A DNA stretch of 60,328 bases, taken from positions 1 to 60,328 of the forward strand of contig JALHMR010000028.1 of the NCBI GenBank assembly GCA_022843945.1, written 5' to 3'. Below are positions 43,470-51,441 of this stretch, piece after piece. Origin of the DNA: Rhodospirillaceae bacterium. GTDB lineage: Bacteria > Pseudomonadota > Alphaproteobacteria > CACIAM-22H2. The position numbers were made by a program, and so were the translations under genes. Numbering within the stretch: the first letter of the stretch is position 1; each line of letters starts with the position of its first letter. The notes below the pieces were generated by a model, which saw nothing but the letters and a program-made list of their open reading frames with translations, was not told the DNA's origin and searched no databases.

Positions 43470-45737
43470 ATGAACGCCATCAATCTGTCGCTGTCGCGCC
43501 GCCAGCTCCTGCAGAGCACCGGCGCCCTCATCGTCACCACCGCTGCCCCCGTCGAGGCGCTGGCCCAGCTCGCCGGCTCCGCCGTGCCGGCGGGCAAGCC
43601 GCCGCTACACCCGACCGAGCTCGATTCCTGGGTCGCGGTCGGCGCCGACGGAAATGTCACGGCCTTCTTCGGCAAGATGGATATGGGGCAGGGCGTGGAT
43701 GTCGCCATCGGCCAGATCGTGGCCGACGAGCTCGACGTGCCCTATGGCCGCGTTACCGTGGTGATGGGCGATAGCGGCCTGACCTGCAACCAGGGCGGTG
43801 CGAGCGGCAGCACCGGCATCCAGACTGGCGCCAATGCCCTGCGCAACGCGTCGGCTGAAGCGAGACGATTGCTCCTCGAACAGGCGGCGCAGCGCCTCGG
43901 CGTGCCGGCCGAGCAGTGCCAGGTCGCCGATGGCGTGATCACCGGCGGCGGCAAGCGTGTCACCTATGCCGAGCTGATCGGCGGCAAGTACTTCCAGCAC
44001 AAGCTGGAATGGAACAACCAGTGGGGCAACCCGCTGAACGTCACCGGCAAGGCCAAGCCGAAATCACCGGATCAGTACAAGGTGGTCGGCCAGTCGATCC
44101 CGCGCAACGATGTCGCGGGCAAGGTCTACGGCACCGACGACTTCGTCACCGACATCTCGGTGCCGGGGATGCTGCACGGCCGCGTCATCCGGCCGGAAAC
44201 CGCCGGCGCCGTACCGGTATCGGTCGATGAGTCGAGCATCCGCGAGTTCAAAGGGGCGCGTGTGGTGCGCAAGGGCGACTTCATCGGCGTCGTCGCCGAG
44301 AAGGAATGGGACGCGATCCAGGCGGCCGAGAAGCTCAAGATCACCTGGTCGAACGCGCCCTCGATCTTTCCGGATCAGCCGTCGATCTACGACCACATCC
44401 GCAAGGCGCCGGTCGCCCGGCACACGGTCGAGGCGAATGTCGGCGACGTCGACGCGGCCTTCGCCGGCGGCGCGCGCATCGTCGAGGCCGAATACGAATG
44501 GCCGTTCCAGTCGCATGCCTGCATGGGGCCCGCCTGCGCCGTGGTCGATGCGCGGCCGGGCGAGGCGACGGTGTGGACCGGCTCGCAGAAGCCGCATTTC
44601 GTCGGCCAGGGCGTGGCCAAGATCCTCGACCTGCCCGCCGACAAGGTCCGCGCGATCTGGATCATGGGGCCGGGTTCGTACGGCCGGAACGATTCCGGCG
44701 ACGCGGCGCATGACGCCGCGGTGATGTCGCAGGCGGTCGGCAGGCCGGTGCGTGTCCAGGGTGCACGCCATGAAGGCCATGGCTGGGATCCCAAGGGCCC
44801 GGCTTCGGTTCATCGCGGCCGCGCCGCCATCGACGCGCAGGGCAACGTCGTGGCTTACGAGTTCATGAGCAAGGGCTTCAGCCGCATCGACATGGCGACC
44901 AACGAGAGCAATCCCAGCGACACGCTGGCCGGGATGCTGGTGGGCTTTCCCAACGCCACCCAGCACGGCTTCGGCGTGCCGGCGGAATCCTACGCCTTCG
45001 CTACCAAGCGCACGGGCTGGGAGACGATCGCCCCGCTGCTGACCAAGGCCTCGCCCCTGCGCACCGGGCATCTGCGCGATCCCGTGGGTCCGCAGATCCA
45101 TTTCGCCAGCGAGTCGTTCATCGACGAGATCGCGACCGCCGTCGGCGCCGATCCGGTGGAGTTCCGCCTGCGTCACGTCAAGGACCCGCGCGACATCGAG
45201 GTGATCAAGGCGACGGCGGAGAAAGCCGCTTGGAAGGCAGGGCCGGCGGGCACAAGGCGCACCGCCAGTGGCGACACGCTGGCCGGGCGTGGCTTCGCCT
45301 ACTCGACGCGCAACGGCACGGTCGTCGCCGTGGTCTGCGACGTCGAGGTCAACCGCCGCACCGGCGCGGTCTGGGCGCGGCGCTTCGTCGTCGGCCATGA
45401 CTGCGGCATCATCGTCAACCCGGCAGCCTTGCGCCTGTGCATCGAGGGCAACGTCGTGCAGGCGGTCAGTCGCGCGCTGTGGGAAGAGGTGACCTTCGAC
45501 AACAAGAGCGTCACCAGCAATGACTGGCTGTCCTATCCCATCCTCGACATGACCGAGGCGCCGGAATCGGTGGAATGCGTGTTGATCAACCGGCCGGCGA
45601 TGAACCCGCGCGGGGCAGGGGAGCCGTCCACCCGGCCGATGGCCGGCGCGGTCGCCAATGCCATCTTCGAGGCGACCGGTGTGCGTATCCGCCGCGCCCC
45701 GTTCACGCCGGACCGGGTCAAGGCGGCGCTTGCGTGA
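43470..45737 (+). CDS. Molybdopterin-binding large subunit, IorB-like aldehyde/isoquinoline oxidoreductase
   Basis: 755 residues. The N-terminus has a twin-arginine-like signal (LSLSRRQLLQSTGALIVTTAAP), so the mature enzyme is probably periplasmic. The xanthine-dehydrogenase molybdopterin domain includes GKMDMGQGVDVAIGQIVADEL near residue 75, GGASGSTGIQTGA, and FVTDISVPGMLHGRVIRP near 215. GPGSYGRNDSGDAAHDAAVMS lies near 395, and the catalytic glutamate is in RGAGEPSTRPM near 714. The two-gene layout without an FAD subunit fits isoquinoline-1-oxidoreductase-type enzymes using a membrane or periplasmic electron acceptor. The substrate is unknown. A terminator hairpin follows. Confidence 0.9.
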   Translation: MNAINLSLSRRQLLQSTGALIVTTAAPVEALAQLAGSAVPAGKPPLHPTELDSWVAVGADGNVTAFFGKMDMGQGVDVAIGQIVADELDVPYGRVTVVMGDSGLTCNQGGASGSTGIQTGANALRNASAEARRLLLEQAAQRLGVPAEQCQVADGVITGGGKRVTYAELIGGKYFQHKLEWNNQWGNPLNVTGKAKPKSPDQYKVVGQSIPRNDVAGKVYGTDDFVTDISVPGMLHGRVIRPETAGAVPVSVDESSIREFKGARVVRKGDFIGVVAEKEWDAIQAAEKLKITWSNAPSIFPDQPSIYDHIRKAPVARHTVEANVGDVDAAFAGGARIVEAEYEWPFQSHACMGPACAVVDARPGEATVWTGSQKPHFVGQGVAKILDLPADKVRAIWIMGPGSYGRNDSGDAAHDAAVMSQAVGRPVRVQGARHEGHGWDPKGPASVHRGRAAIDAQGNVVAYEFMSKGFSRIDMATNESNPSDTLAGMLVGFPNATQHGFGVPAESYAFATKRTGWETIAPLLTKASPLRTGHLRDPVGPQIHFASESFIDEIATAVGADPVEFRLRHVKDPRDIEVIKATAEKAAWKAGPAGTRRTASGDTLAGRGFAYSTRNGTVVAVVCDVEVNRRTGAVWARRFVVGHDCGIIVNPAALRLCIEGNVVQAVSRALWEEVTFDNKSVTSNDWLSYPILDMTEAPESVECVLINRPAMNPRGAGEPSTRPMAGAVANAIFEATGVRIRRAPFTPDRVKAALA

Positions 45738-45760
45738 AGAGAAGGGCGTCTGAAAGCGAA

Positions 45761-45787
45761 ATGCCCCGCGACAGCATCGCGGGGCAT
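45761..45787 (+). terminator. Strong hairpin after the molybdenum hydroxylase operon
   Basis: An 11-bp perfect stem ATGCCCCGCGA/TCGCGGGGCAT with a 5-nt loop (CAGCA) lies 23 nt after the stop of the large subunit. The T-tract on the plus strand is weak (TTTC). The minus strand has TTTCGCTTTC. It could serve both convergent genes. Confidence 0.7.
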
Positions 45788-45823
45788 TTCCATCCGTCAC
45801 GCCAATCCGCGGAGTTTCGATAG

Positions 45824-46540
45824 CTACGAAGGAAATGCCTGCTTGGCGGCGTTTTGCTCGGCCTCCAGTTCACCAGCCCCTCTTACTAATTTGAGCAACG
45901 ATAGCAGACGATCCGCAAGATCGCGGCGTTCCACCCAGTATTGCGTCAGATCTCCGGGGTCTAGAACAAGCCACATTGCCGAGCCACGCGCCGACACTCC
46001 GGTGGGCATGATATGGAATCGTCCGGGGTCTTTCGGATCATAGTACTCAGTTGGTTGGGTCGCGTCCTCACCGACCCGGTACATCGGCAAAGGCTGCGTC
46101 AACGCCTTGTCCTTTGCGATCTCAAATTTCGCTATGGGCATTCGTAAGCGTTCGAAGTCGGTGAAGTTTGATTTGAATTCGGCCAACTCAGATACACCTG
46201 AAGTCCGCTTGCCGGCTTTAGTGGCTTTCTGATCCCGTTCTCGGAACGCGCGAAGGATTTCGTAGCAACCAACAACCCACGCTTCGGAAAACATCATCTG
46301 ATAGTGGTGGGAAAACTCCATTCCAGACGTTTCTTTTTTCAAGTCGAATTCATCTTCAAGGCTCCTCAGCAATATGTCGAGATCGCCTTCACGCTGTATG
46401 CTCGATGCAGCGATGGGCAGATTGAACCGTCCGGAGAGACGGTGAGATAGCTGCACCCAAGCTTCGTTTTCTGCCCTGTATCTTGCTCGGGCAATGTTGA
46501 ATAACGAGTTCAACAAAGGGGATACGGGAGGTAGCGTCAT
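45824..46540 (-). CDS. Hypothetical protein of unknown function beside tRNA-Ser
   Basis: 238 residues from the ATG at 46540, with AGAGG close upstream. No domain is recognised. It is largely helical, with ENEAWVQLSHRLSGRFNLP, GMEFSHHYQMMFSEAWVVGCYEILRAFRERD and a C-terminal YWVERRDLADRLLSLL. Codon use is clearly less GC-biased than in the neighbouring operons, which suggests transfer. It sits between the molybdenum hydroxylase operon and tRNA-Ser, a common insertion hotspot, but no integrase or repeated tRNA end was found. Confidence 0.6.
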   Translation of the reverse strand: MTLPPVSPLLNSLFNIARARYRAENEAWVQLSHRLSGRFNLPIAASSIQREGDLDILLRSLEDEFDLKKETSGMEFSHHYQMMFSEAWVVGCYEILRAFRERDQKATKAGKRTSGVSELAEFKSNFTDFERLRMPIAKFEIAKDKALTQPLPMYRVGEDATQPTEYYDPKDPGRFHIMPTGVSARGSAMWLVLDPGDLTQYWVERRDLADRLLSLLKLVRGAGELEAEQNAAKQAFPS

Positions 46541-46581
46541 GGCCTCTTATTCATACGCCTCCTAGGCAAGAGGGGAAAAAT

Positions 46582-46671
46582 GGCGGACAGGGTGGGATTC
46601 GAACCCACGAGGAGCTTGCACCCCTGCCGGTTTTCAAGACCGGTGCCTTAAACCGCTCGGCCACCTGTCCG
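46582..46671 (-). tRNA. tRNA-Ser (UGA anticodon)
   Basis: On the minus strand the 90-nt sequence begins GGACAGGTGGCCGAGCGG and ends CCTGTCC-G-CCA, with an encoded CCA. The anticodon loop is CTTGAAA, giving anticodon UGA for UCA codons, closed by an ACCGG/CCGGT-type stem. A long variable arm, CAGGGGTGCAAGCTCCTC, fits a class II tRNA. The T-arm reads GTGGGTTCGAATCCCAC. Confidence 0.96.
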
Positions 46672-46750
46672 CATACAGAGGGTATTAGGCGTTCCCCCGG
46701 GGCCCGGTCAACGCCGCGGGCGGTGAATTCCATGGTATTTTTGTCCCGAC

Positions 46751-47185
46751 ATGCTGGAGCTTTCGTCCCTGCCGTCTCGGCTGCGCGATTTCCACGCCCT
46801 GTGGGAGCGCAAGCGCGGAAGCCGTGCTTTCCCGGCGCGCCAGGACTTCCCCTTCGAGGAGCTTGTCCCGTGGCTCGGTGAGCTGCATCTCATCGAAGTC
46901 CTGCCCGATGACTTCCGCTTCAAGGTGTTCGCCGGCAAGAGCGCCGCCCGTATGGGGCAGGAGGCGACCGGGCGCCTGCTTTCGGAGTTTGAGCCGCGCT
47001 GGATGGCGGAAGACGCAGCGAGGGATTACCGGCAGAGTGTGGAAGGCAGAATGCCGATCTATGCCGACCGCAGCCGGCGCGAGATGGATGGGCGCATGTA
47101 TTCCTGGCGCCGGCTGATTTTGCCGCTGGGCCAGGGCGAGGCGGTCGACCATCTTTTCGTGTGCATGGAATACGATTTCATCTGA
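46751..47185 (+). CDS. PAS_5-like protein (first of a tandem pair)
   Basis: 144 residues with the PAS_5-type pattern of alphaproteobacteria: RLRDFHALWERKRGSRAFPARQDF, then PWLGELHLIEVLPDDFRFKVFAG, and a C-terminal SWRRLILPL...DHLFVCMEY strand pair. These stand-alone PAS-like proteins have no attached output domain and no established ligand. The next gene encodes a close paralogue of the same length, and its ATG follows this stop with no gap. Both are downstream of, and opposite to, tRNA-Ser. Confidence 0.72.
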   Translation: MLELSSLPSRLRDFHALWERKRGSRAFPARQDFPFEELVPWLGELHLIEVLPDDFRFKVFAGKSAARMGQEATGRLLSEFEPRWMAEDAARDYRQSVEGRMPIYADRSRREMDGRMYSWRRLILPLGQGEAVDHLFVCMEYDFI

Positions 47186-47620
47186 ATGATCGACCCTGAC
47201 AAGCTACCGCCGCGGCTGCGCCAGTTCCTGGACCTCTGGGAGCGGAAGCGCGGCACCGGCATCCTGCCGGCCCGCGCCGACTTCTCCTTCGACGACCTCA
47301 AGCCGTGGCTCGGTGAATTGCACCTGCTCGAGGTCCTGGACGACGATTTCCGCTTCAAGGTCTTCGCCACGGGCACGGCGGAGCGGGTGAAGCGGGAATA
47401 CACGGGCTACCTGATGTCCCAGGTGACGCCCGTGGAGCTGGCGCGCGAAGCCGCCACGGAGTATCGCCGTGTCGTCGAAGGCCGCACGCCGGTCTTCACC
47501 GAACGCTCGCAGATCATGGCCGAGGGACGGGTCTTTTCCTGGCAGCGACTGATTGCCCCGGCCGGCCGCGATCGCCAGACCCCCGACCATCTTTTCGTCT
47601 GCCTGCAGTTCCTGCTGTAA
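47186..47620 (+). CDS. PAS_5-like protein (second of a tandem pair)
   Basis: 144 residues, clearly paralogous to the gene before it: shared blocks include LWERKRGTG, PWLGELHLLEVLDDDFRFKVFA, VEGRTPVFTERS and SWQRLI...DHLFVCL. The start ATG directly abuts the previous stop (TGAATG), so the two are translationally coupled and may form a heterodimer. The middle part of the two proteins has diverged (AARMGQEATG against AERVKREYTG), where a ligand contact would be expected. Confidence 0.72.
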   Translation: MIDPDKLPPRLRQFLDLWERKRGTGILPARADFSFDDLKPWLGELHLLEVLDDDFRFKVFATGTAERVKREYTGYLMSQVTPVELAREAATEYRRVVEGRTPVFTERSQIMAEGRVFSWQRLIAPAGRDRQTPDHLFVCLQFLL

Positions 47621-47644
47621 CGGGGCTTGACCTGATCGGTCGCC

Positions 47645-47662
47645 CTGATTGTCGACAATCAG
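47645..47662. promoter_or_regulatory. Palindromic operator candidate for the GntR regulator (site 1)
   Basis: CTGATTGTCGACAATCAG is a perfect 18-bp palindrome whose core TTGTCGACAA fits the TNGTNNNACNA-type operators of FadR-subfamily GntR regulators. It lies 108 nt before the GntR start. Confidence 0.6.
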
Positions 47663-47731
47663 TGGGCGCTGAGGCTGGAGCGGCTCCCCAGTGCTGTCAT
47701 TTTAAAGGGTTGGCATTAAGCCGGCTTGTTT

Positions 47732-47743
47732 ATTGTTGACAGT
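47732..47743. promoter_or_regulatory. Operator candidate for the GntR regulator (site 2)
   Basis: ATTGTTGACAGT differs from the core of site 1 (ATTGTCGACAAT) at two positions and lies 27 nt before the GntR start codon. Two similar sites upstream suggest autoregulation and control of the following transporter operon. Confidence 0.5.
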
Positions 47744-47769
47744 TTAGGGGCGCCTTTTAAGGTCCCCTG

Positions 47770-48462
47770 ATGTCCGAGCTTCAGCCCCGCGCCGCCCCTG
47801 CGCCGTTGCCCCTGGCCGCGCGCTCGTTGCCCATGGTGCTGCGGACCGAGATCGAGAAGCTCATCCTGCGCGGCGAGCTGCCGACCGGCGAGCGGCTCAA
47901 CGAGAATTTCCTGGCCGAGCGTTTCAAGGTCAGCCGCGGGCCGGTACGCGAAGCCTTCCGGGCCCTGGTGGAAGCCGGGCTTCTCGAATTCGTGCCCAAT
48001 CGCGGCGTCTTCGTCCGTCAGATCAGCCTCGCCGAGGCGATCGCCACCTACGAGGTGCGGGCCGGGGTGTTCGCCCATGCCGGCCGTCTCGCCGCCGCCC
48101 GCGTGCAGGACGGCGAGATCCACCGCCTGCGCAGCTTCGTCGAGCACATGGATGAGTGCATCAGCCGCAAGGACGGCGCCGGCTACTACGCGCTCAACCT
48201 GCAGCTCCACGACCAGATCCTGTTCGCCACGCGCAACAGCCGGCTGATCACCACCTACATGGGCCTGATCAAGGAGCTGCACCGCTTCCGCGCCAAGAAC
48301 ATCGACCGTCCGGAGCATCTGCGCGTCTCGAATGCCGAGCATGCCGAGATGGTCGAGGCGATCGCCGCGCGCGACGAGCTGCGCGCCTACGAGGCTCACT
48401 ATCGTCACGTGATGAACGCCAAGGGACGCGTATTGGAAGTTTTCGGCAAGCGCGACGCCTGA
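47770..48462 (+). CDS. GntR family transcriptional regulator (FadR/FCD type)
   Basis: 230 residues. The N-terminal winged helix reads LRTEIEKLILRGELPTGERLNENFLAERFKVSRGPVREAFRALVEAGLLEFVPNRGVFVRQI, the classic GntR signature. The all-helical FCD effector domain follows, with YEVRAGVFAHAGRLAAARV, LNLQLHDQILFATRNSRL and HAEMVEAIAARD. The Asp and His positions usual for metal and carboxylate binding are present. It probably senses an organic acid and controls the TctCBA-PrpD operon that starts 53 nt downstream. Two candidate operators precede it. Confidence 0.93.
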   Translation: MSELQPRAAPAPLPLAARSLPMVLRTEIEKLILRGELPTGERLNENFLAERFKVSRGPVREAFRALVEAGLLEFVPNRGVFVRQISLAEAIATYEVRAGVFAHAGRLAAARVQDGEIHRLRSFVEHMDECISRKDGAGYYALNLQLHDQILFATRNSRLITTYMGLIKELHRFRAKNIDRPEHLRVSNAEHAEMVEAIAARDELRAYEAHYRHVMNAKGRVLEVFGKRDA

Positions 48463-48515
48463 CACGGCCGAAGGCCTGCGGGCGCCGCGCCAGATCATTA
48501 GAGGGAGGAAACGCC

Positions 48516-49481
48516 ATGTTCAGCCAGACCAAGACCACGATCATCGGCCTCGCCACGCTGCTCTCGCTTGCCGCGCTGCCGGCCGATGCCCAGCCCAAAT
48601 ATCCGCACGCCACCGTCACCATGGTGACGCATTCGAGCCCGGGCAGCGGCTCGGACGTCTTCCTGCGCGAGATGATCAAGTATCTCGGGCCCGAGATGGG
48701 CGTGAACTTCGTGGTCGAGAACGTGCGTGGCGGCGGCGGTGCCGGCGCCGTGGCGCGCGTCGCCAAGGGCCCGGCCGACGGCTCGATCTTCTACGCCACC
48801 ACGCCGACCTACATCCAGACCACGCTGCTCAGCAAGCCGGAATTCGGTTATGACGCGCTCGATCCGATCGTCACCGTCTTCTACGACCCGGAAGTGATCT
48901 ACACCCGCACCCAGTCGCCGTACCGCTCGCTGAGCGACGCGGTGAACTTCGCCAAGCAGAACCCCGGCAAGGGCAAGTGGGGCGCGGCCAGCCCCGGCTC
49001 GCTGGAGCGCATCGCGCTCGAAACGCTCAACCGCATGACCGGGGCGCGCGCGGCCGTCGTGCCGCATGACGGCGGCGGCGACATGATCATCAACATCCTC
49101 AACGGCACGCTCGATATCGGCGTCGGCGAGTTGCAGGAGATCTCGACCCAGCTGCAGACCGACAAGGTGAAGCTGCTGGGCGTGCTCACCGAGACGCGCA
49201 TCAGCCAGCATCCCAACCTGCCGACGGCCAAGGAGCAGGGCATCAACCTCGTGGTCACCAAGTTCCGCGGCCTGGCCGGGCCGAAGAACCTGCCGGCCAA
49301 CGTGGTCGCGGCCTGGGAGACGGCGATGCCCCGGATCCTCGCCAACCCGGCCTACAAGAAATACTACGAGGGCGAGAACCTGGTGCCGGTCTTCAAGGGC
49401 CAGAAGGACTCCCGCGAGCTGACCACCGCCTTCGCCGCCGACACGACGAAATCGCTGCGCGAGCTTGGTGTCATCAAGTAA
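48516..49481 (+). CDS. Tripartite tricarboxylate transporter substrate-binding protein (TctC/Bug family)
   Basis: 321 residues with a Sec signal peptide (IIGLATLLSLAALPADA, then QPKYP). The Bug fold is indicated by VTMVTHSSPGSGSDVFLREMIKYLG, VVENVRGGGGAGAVARVAKGPADG, LNGTLDIGVGELQEI and GLAGPKNLPANVVAAWE. It would bind a carboxylate in the periplasm and deliver it to the TctBA membrane pair encoded directly downstream. A GGGAGGAAACGCC ribosome site precedes the ATG. Confidence 0.93.
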   Translation: MFSQTKTTIIGLATLLSLAALPADAQPKYPHATVTMVTHSSPGSGSDVFLREMIKYLGPEMGVNFVVENVRGGGGAGAVARVAKGPADGSIFYATTPTYIQTTLLSKPEFGYDALDPIVTVFYDPEVIYTRTQSPYRSLSDAVNFAKQNPGKGKWGAASPGSLERIALETLNRMTGARAAVVPHDGGGDMIINILNGTLDIGVGELQEISTQLQTDKVKLLGVLTETRISQHPNLPTAKEQGINLVVTKFRGLAGPKNLPANVVAAWETAMPRILANPAYKKYYEGENLVPVFKGQKDSRELTTAFAADTTKSLRELGVIK

Positions 49482-49493
49482 GGCCGCGTCCGC

Positions 49494-49946
49494 TTGATCA
49501 AGGATCTCGGCTGCGGCGTCGCCGGCCTGGCTTTAGCCGCAGCCTACTATTTTCTGGCCGACGAGCTGCCGCGCAGCCTGCTTGCCGATCCGACCGGAGC
49601 GGACGGCCTGCCCAAGGTCCTGGCTGTCATGCTCGGCGGACTTTCGCTGCTGGTGATCATCGGCGCCCTGCGCCGCCGCGCCTCGGCATACCAGGCCCCG
49701 GAGGAGGGGTGGCTCAAGCACCTGCGCAGCGCCGGCATGCTCGGGCTCGGCGTCGCCTATCTCGTGCTGGTCGGCTGGCTCGGCTACCTGCCGACCATCG
49801 TCCTGTTCATCCTCGCCGTGGCGCTCTACGCCGGCACGCGCCCGGGCTGGCGGCCGGTGGCCATCAGCGCCGTCGGCGGCGTGCTGCTGTGGTTCACCTT
49901 CACTCGGCTGTTCAACATTCCCATGCCGGCCGGGACGTTGTTCTGA
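49494..49946 (+). CDS. Tripartite tricarboxylate transporter small membrane subunit (TctB)
   Basis: 150 residues starting from a TTG at 49494, 12 nt after the binding-protein stop. Four hydrophobic segments are visible (GLALAAAYYFLADEL, VMLGGLSLLVIIGAL, GMLGLGVAYLVLVGWLGYLPTIVLFILAVALYAG, VGGVLLWFTFTRLF), the standard TctB topology. It acts with TctA in secondary transport. TctA follows after 1 nt. Confidence 0.88.
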   Translation: MIKDLGCGVAGLALAAAYYFLADELPRSLLADPTGADGLPKVLAVMLGGLSLLVIIGALRRRASAYQAPEEGWLKHLRSAGMLGLGVAYLVLVGWLGYLPTIVLFILAVALYAGTRPGWRPVAISAVGGVLLWFTFTRLFNIPMPAGTLF

Positions 49947-49947
49947 G

Positions 49948-51441
49948 ATGGACGAGATCGCCATCGCCTGGAAGGCGCTGACCACCACCTGGGCCATCCC
50001 AGCGGCCTTCGGCGGCGTCATCTGGGGCATCTTCGGCGGCGCCCTGCCGGGCATCTCGCCGTCGATCGCCATGGCGCTGCTGCTGCCGTTCACCTACGGG
50101 CTTGATCCGGTGACCTCGGTCGTGCTCCTCGGCTCGGTCTATGTCGGCGCCGAATACGGCGGCTCGATCCCGGCCATCCTGATCCGCACGCCGGGCACCA
50201 ACGCATCGGCGGCCACGACCATCGACGGCTACGAGATGAACAAACGCGGCCAGGCCGGCCTGGCGCTCGGCATCTCGCTGTCGGCCGGCTTCGTTGGTGG
50301 GTTGTTCGGCCTGATGATGCTGGTGCTGATGACCGAATGGCTGGCGCGCGTCGCGCTGCTGTTCACGCCGCCGGCCTATTTCGCCCTGGGCGTGCTGGGC
50401 TGCAGCGTGGTCGCCGGACTGTCGGGCGGCTCGGTGGTCAAGGGCTGGATCGCCGGCGTGCTCGGCTTCATGGTCGCGACCATCGGCACCGATCCCGTCT
50501 CGGGCGTGCCACGCTTCACCTTCGGCAGCCCGGACCTGCTCGGCGGCATCCGGCCGATCCTGATCATGGTCGGGCTGTTCGCGGTCAGCGAGATCCTGAT
50601 CCAGGTGCGCGAGCCGCCCTGGGACAAGGCTGATGCACGCGATACGCGCCTGCGCTTCCCCGATCTCAAGCTGTGGAAGCGCCTCGCCCTGCCGCAGGCG
50701 ATCGGCGGCGTGGTCGGCACGATCGAGGGCCTGACGCCGGGTGGGGGCGGGACCATCGCCGCCTTCCTGGCCTACAACGAATCAAAGCGCTGGTCGAAAT
50801 ATCCCGAGGAGTTCGGCCACGGCTCGCCGGAAGGTGTGGCCGCCCCTGAATCGGCCAACAACGTGGTCACCGCCACGGCGCTGATTCCGCTGCTCAGCCT
50901 CGGCATCCCCGGCTCCAACTCGGCCGCCATCCTGCTTGGCGGGCTGCTGATCCACGGCCTGTCGCCAGGGCCGCTGCTCTTCGAGCGCAACCCGGACGTC
51001 GCCTACGGCCTCTACGCCGGACTGTTCGTCGCCAACATCGCCATGTTCCTCATCGGCCTGGTGATCCTCACGCCCTGCATCTGGCTGGTGAATCGGCCCA
51101 AGCCCTATCTGCTGGCCTTCATCTTCGCGCTGGTCGTCTCGGGCGTGTTCTCCATCGACCAGAGCCTCGTGGATGTCGGCCTCGTGCTGCTCGCCGGCGT
51201 GGTCGGCTATTTCATGCGCTGGGCCGAGATCCCGTTCCTGCCCATGGTGCTGGGCGTCGTGCTCGGCTACATGGTCGAATCGAATTTCCGCCGCTCGCTG
51301 CAGCTCTCCAACGGCGAGCTCATGGTCTTCCTCGAGGATCCCGTGTCCCTCGGCCTGCTGCTCTGCGCGGCGGCCCTCGTCACCTATTCGCTGATGCGCG
51401 AACGTCGCAATAAGAAAGCCGAAACAGGAGTTACGCCTTGA
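49948..51441 (+). CDS. Tripartite tricarboxylate transporter large permease (TctA)
   Basis: 497 residues, about twelve membrane helices. The conserved TctA motifs are present: GALPGISPSIAMALLLPFTYGLDP near residue 32, GSIPAILIRTPGTNASAATT near 75, and the second half-repeat LSLGIPGSNSAAILLGGLLIHGLSPGP near 315. It forms the transport channel with TctB, driven by an ion gradient. The 3' end overlaps the PrpD-family gene by 4 nt, so transport and metabolism are coupled. Confidence 0.95.
   Translation: MDEIAIAWKALTTTWAIPAAFGGVIWGIFGGALPGISPSIAMALLLPFTYGLDPVTSVVLLGSVYVGAEYGGSIPAILIRTPGTNASAATTIDGYEMNKRGQAGLALGISLSAGFVGGLFGLMMLVLMTEWLARVALLFTPPAYFALGVLGCSVVAGLSGGSVVKGWIAGVLGFMVATIGTDPVSGVPRFTFGSPDLLGGIRPILIMVGLFAVSEILIQVREPPWDKADARDTRLRFPDLKLWKRLALPQAIGGVVGTIEGLTPGGGGTIAAFLAYNESKRWSKYPEEFGHGSPEGVAAPESANNVVTATALIPLLSLGIPGSNSAAILLGGLLIHGLSPGPLLFERNPDVAYGLYAGLFVANIAMFLIGLVILTPCIWLVNRPKPYLLAFIFALVVSGVFSIDQSLVDVGLVLLAGVVGYFMRWAEIPFLPMVLGVVLGYMVESNFRRSLQLSNGELMVFLEDPVSLGLLLCAAALVTYSLMRERRNKKAETGVTP

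Noticed and set aside
46582-46671. tRNA-Ser as an island attachment site
   Set aside because: No integrase gene and no direct repeat of the tRNA 3' end were found on the side of the orphan gene within the window.
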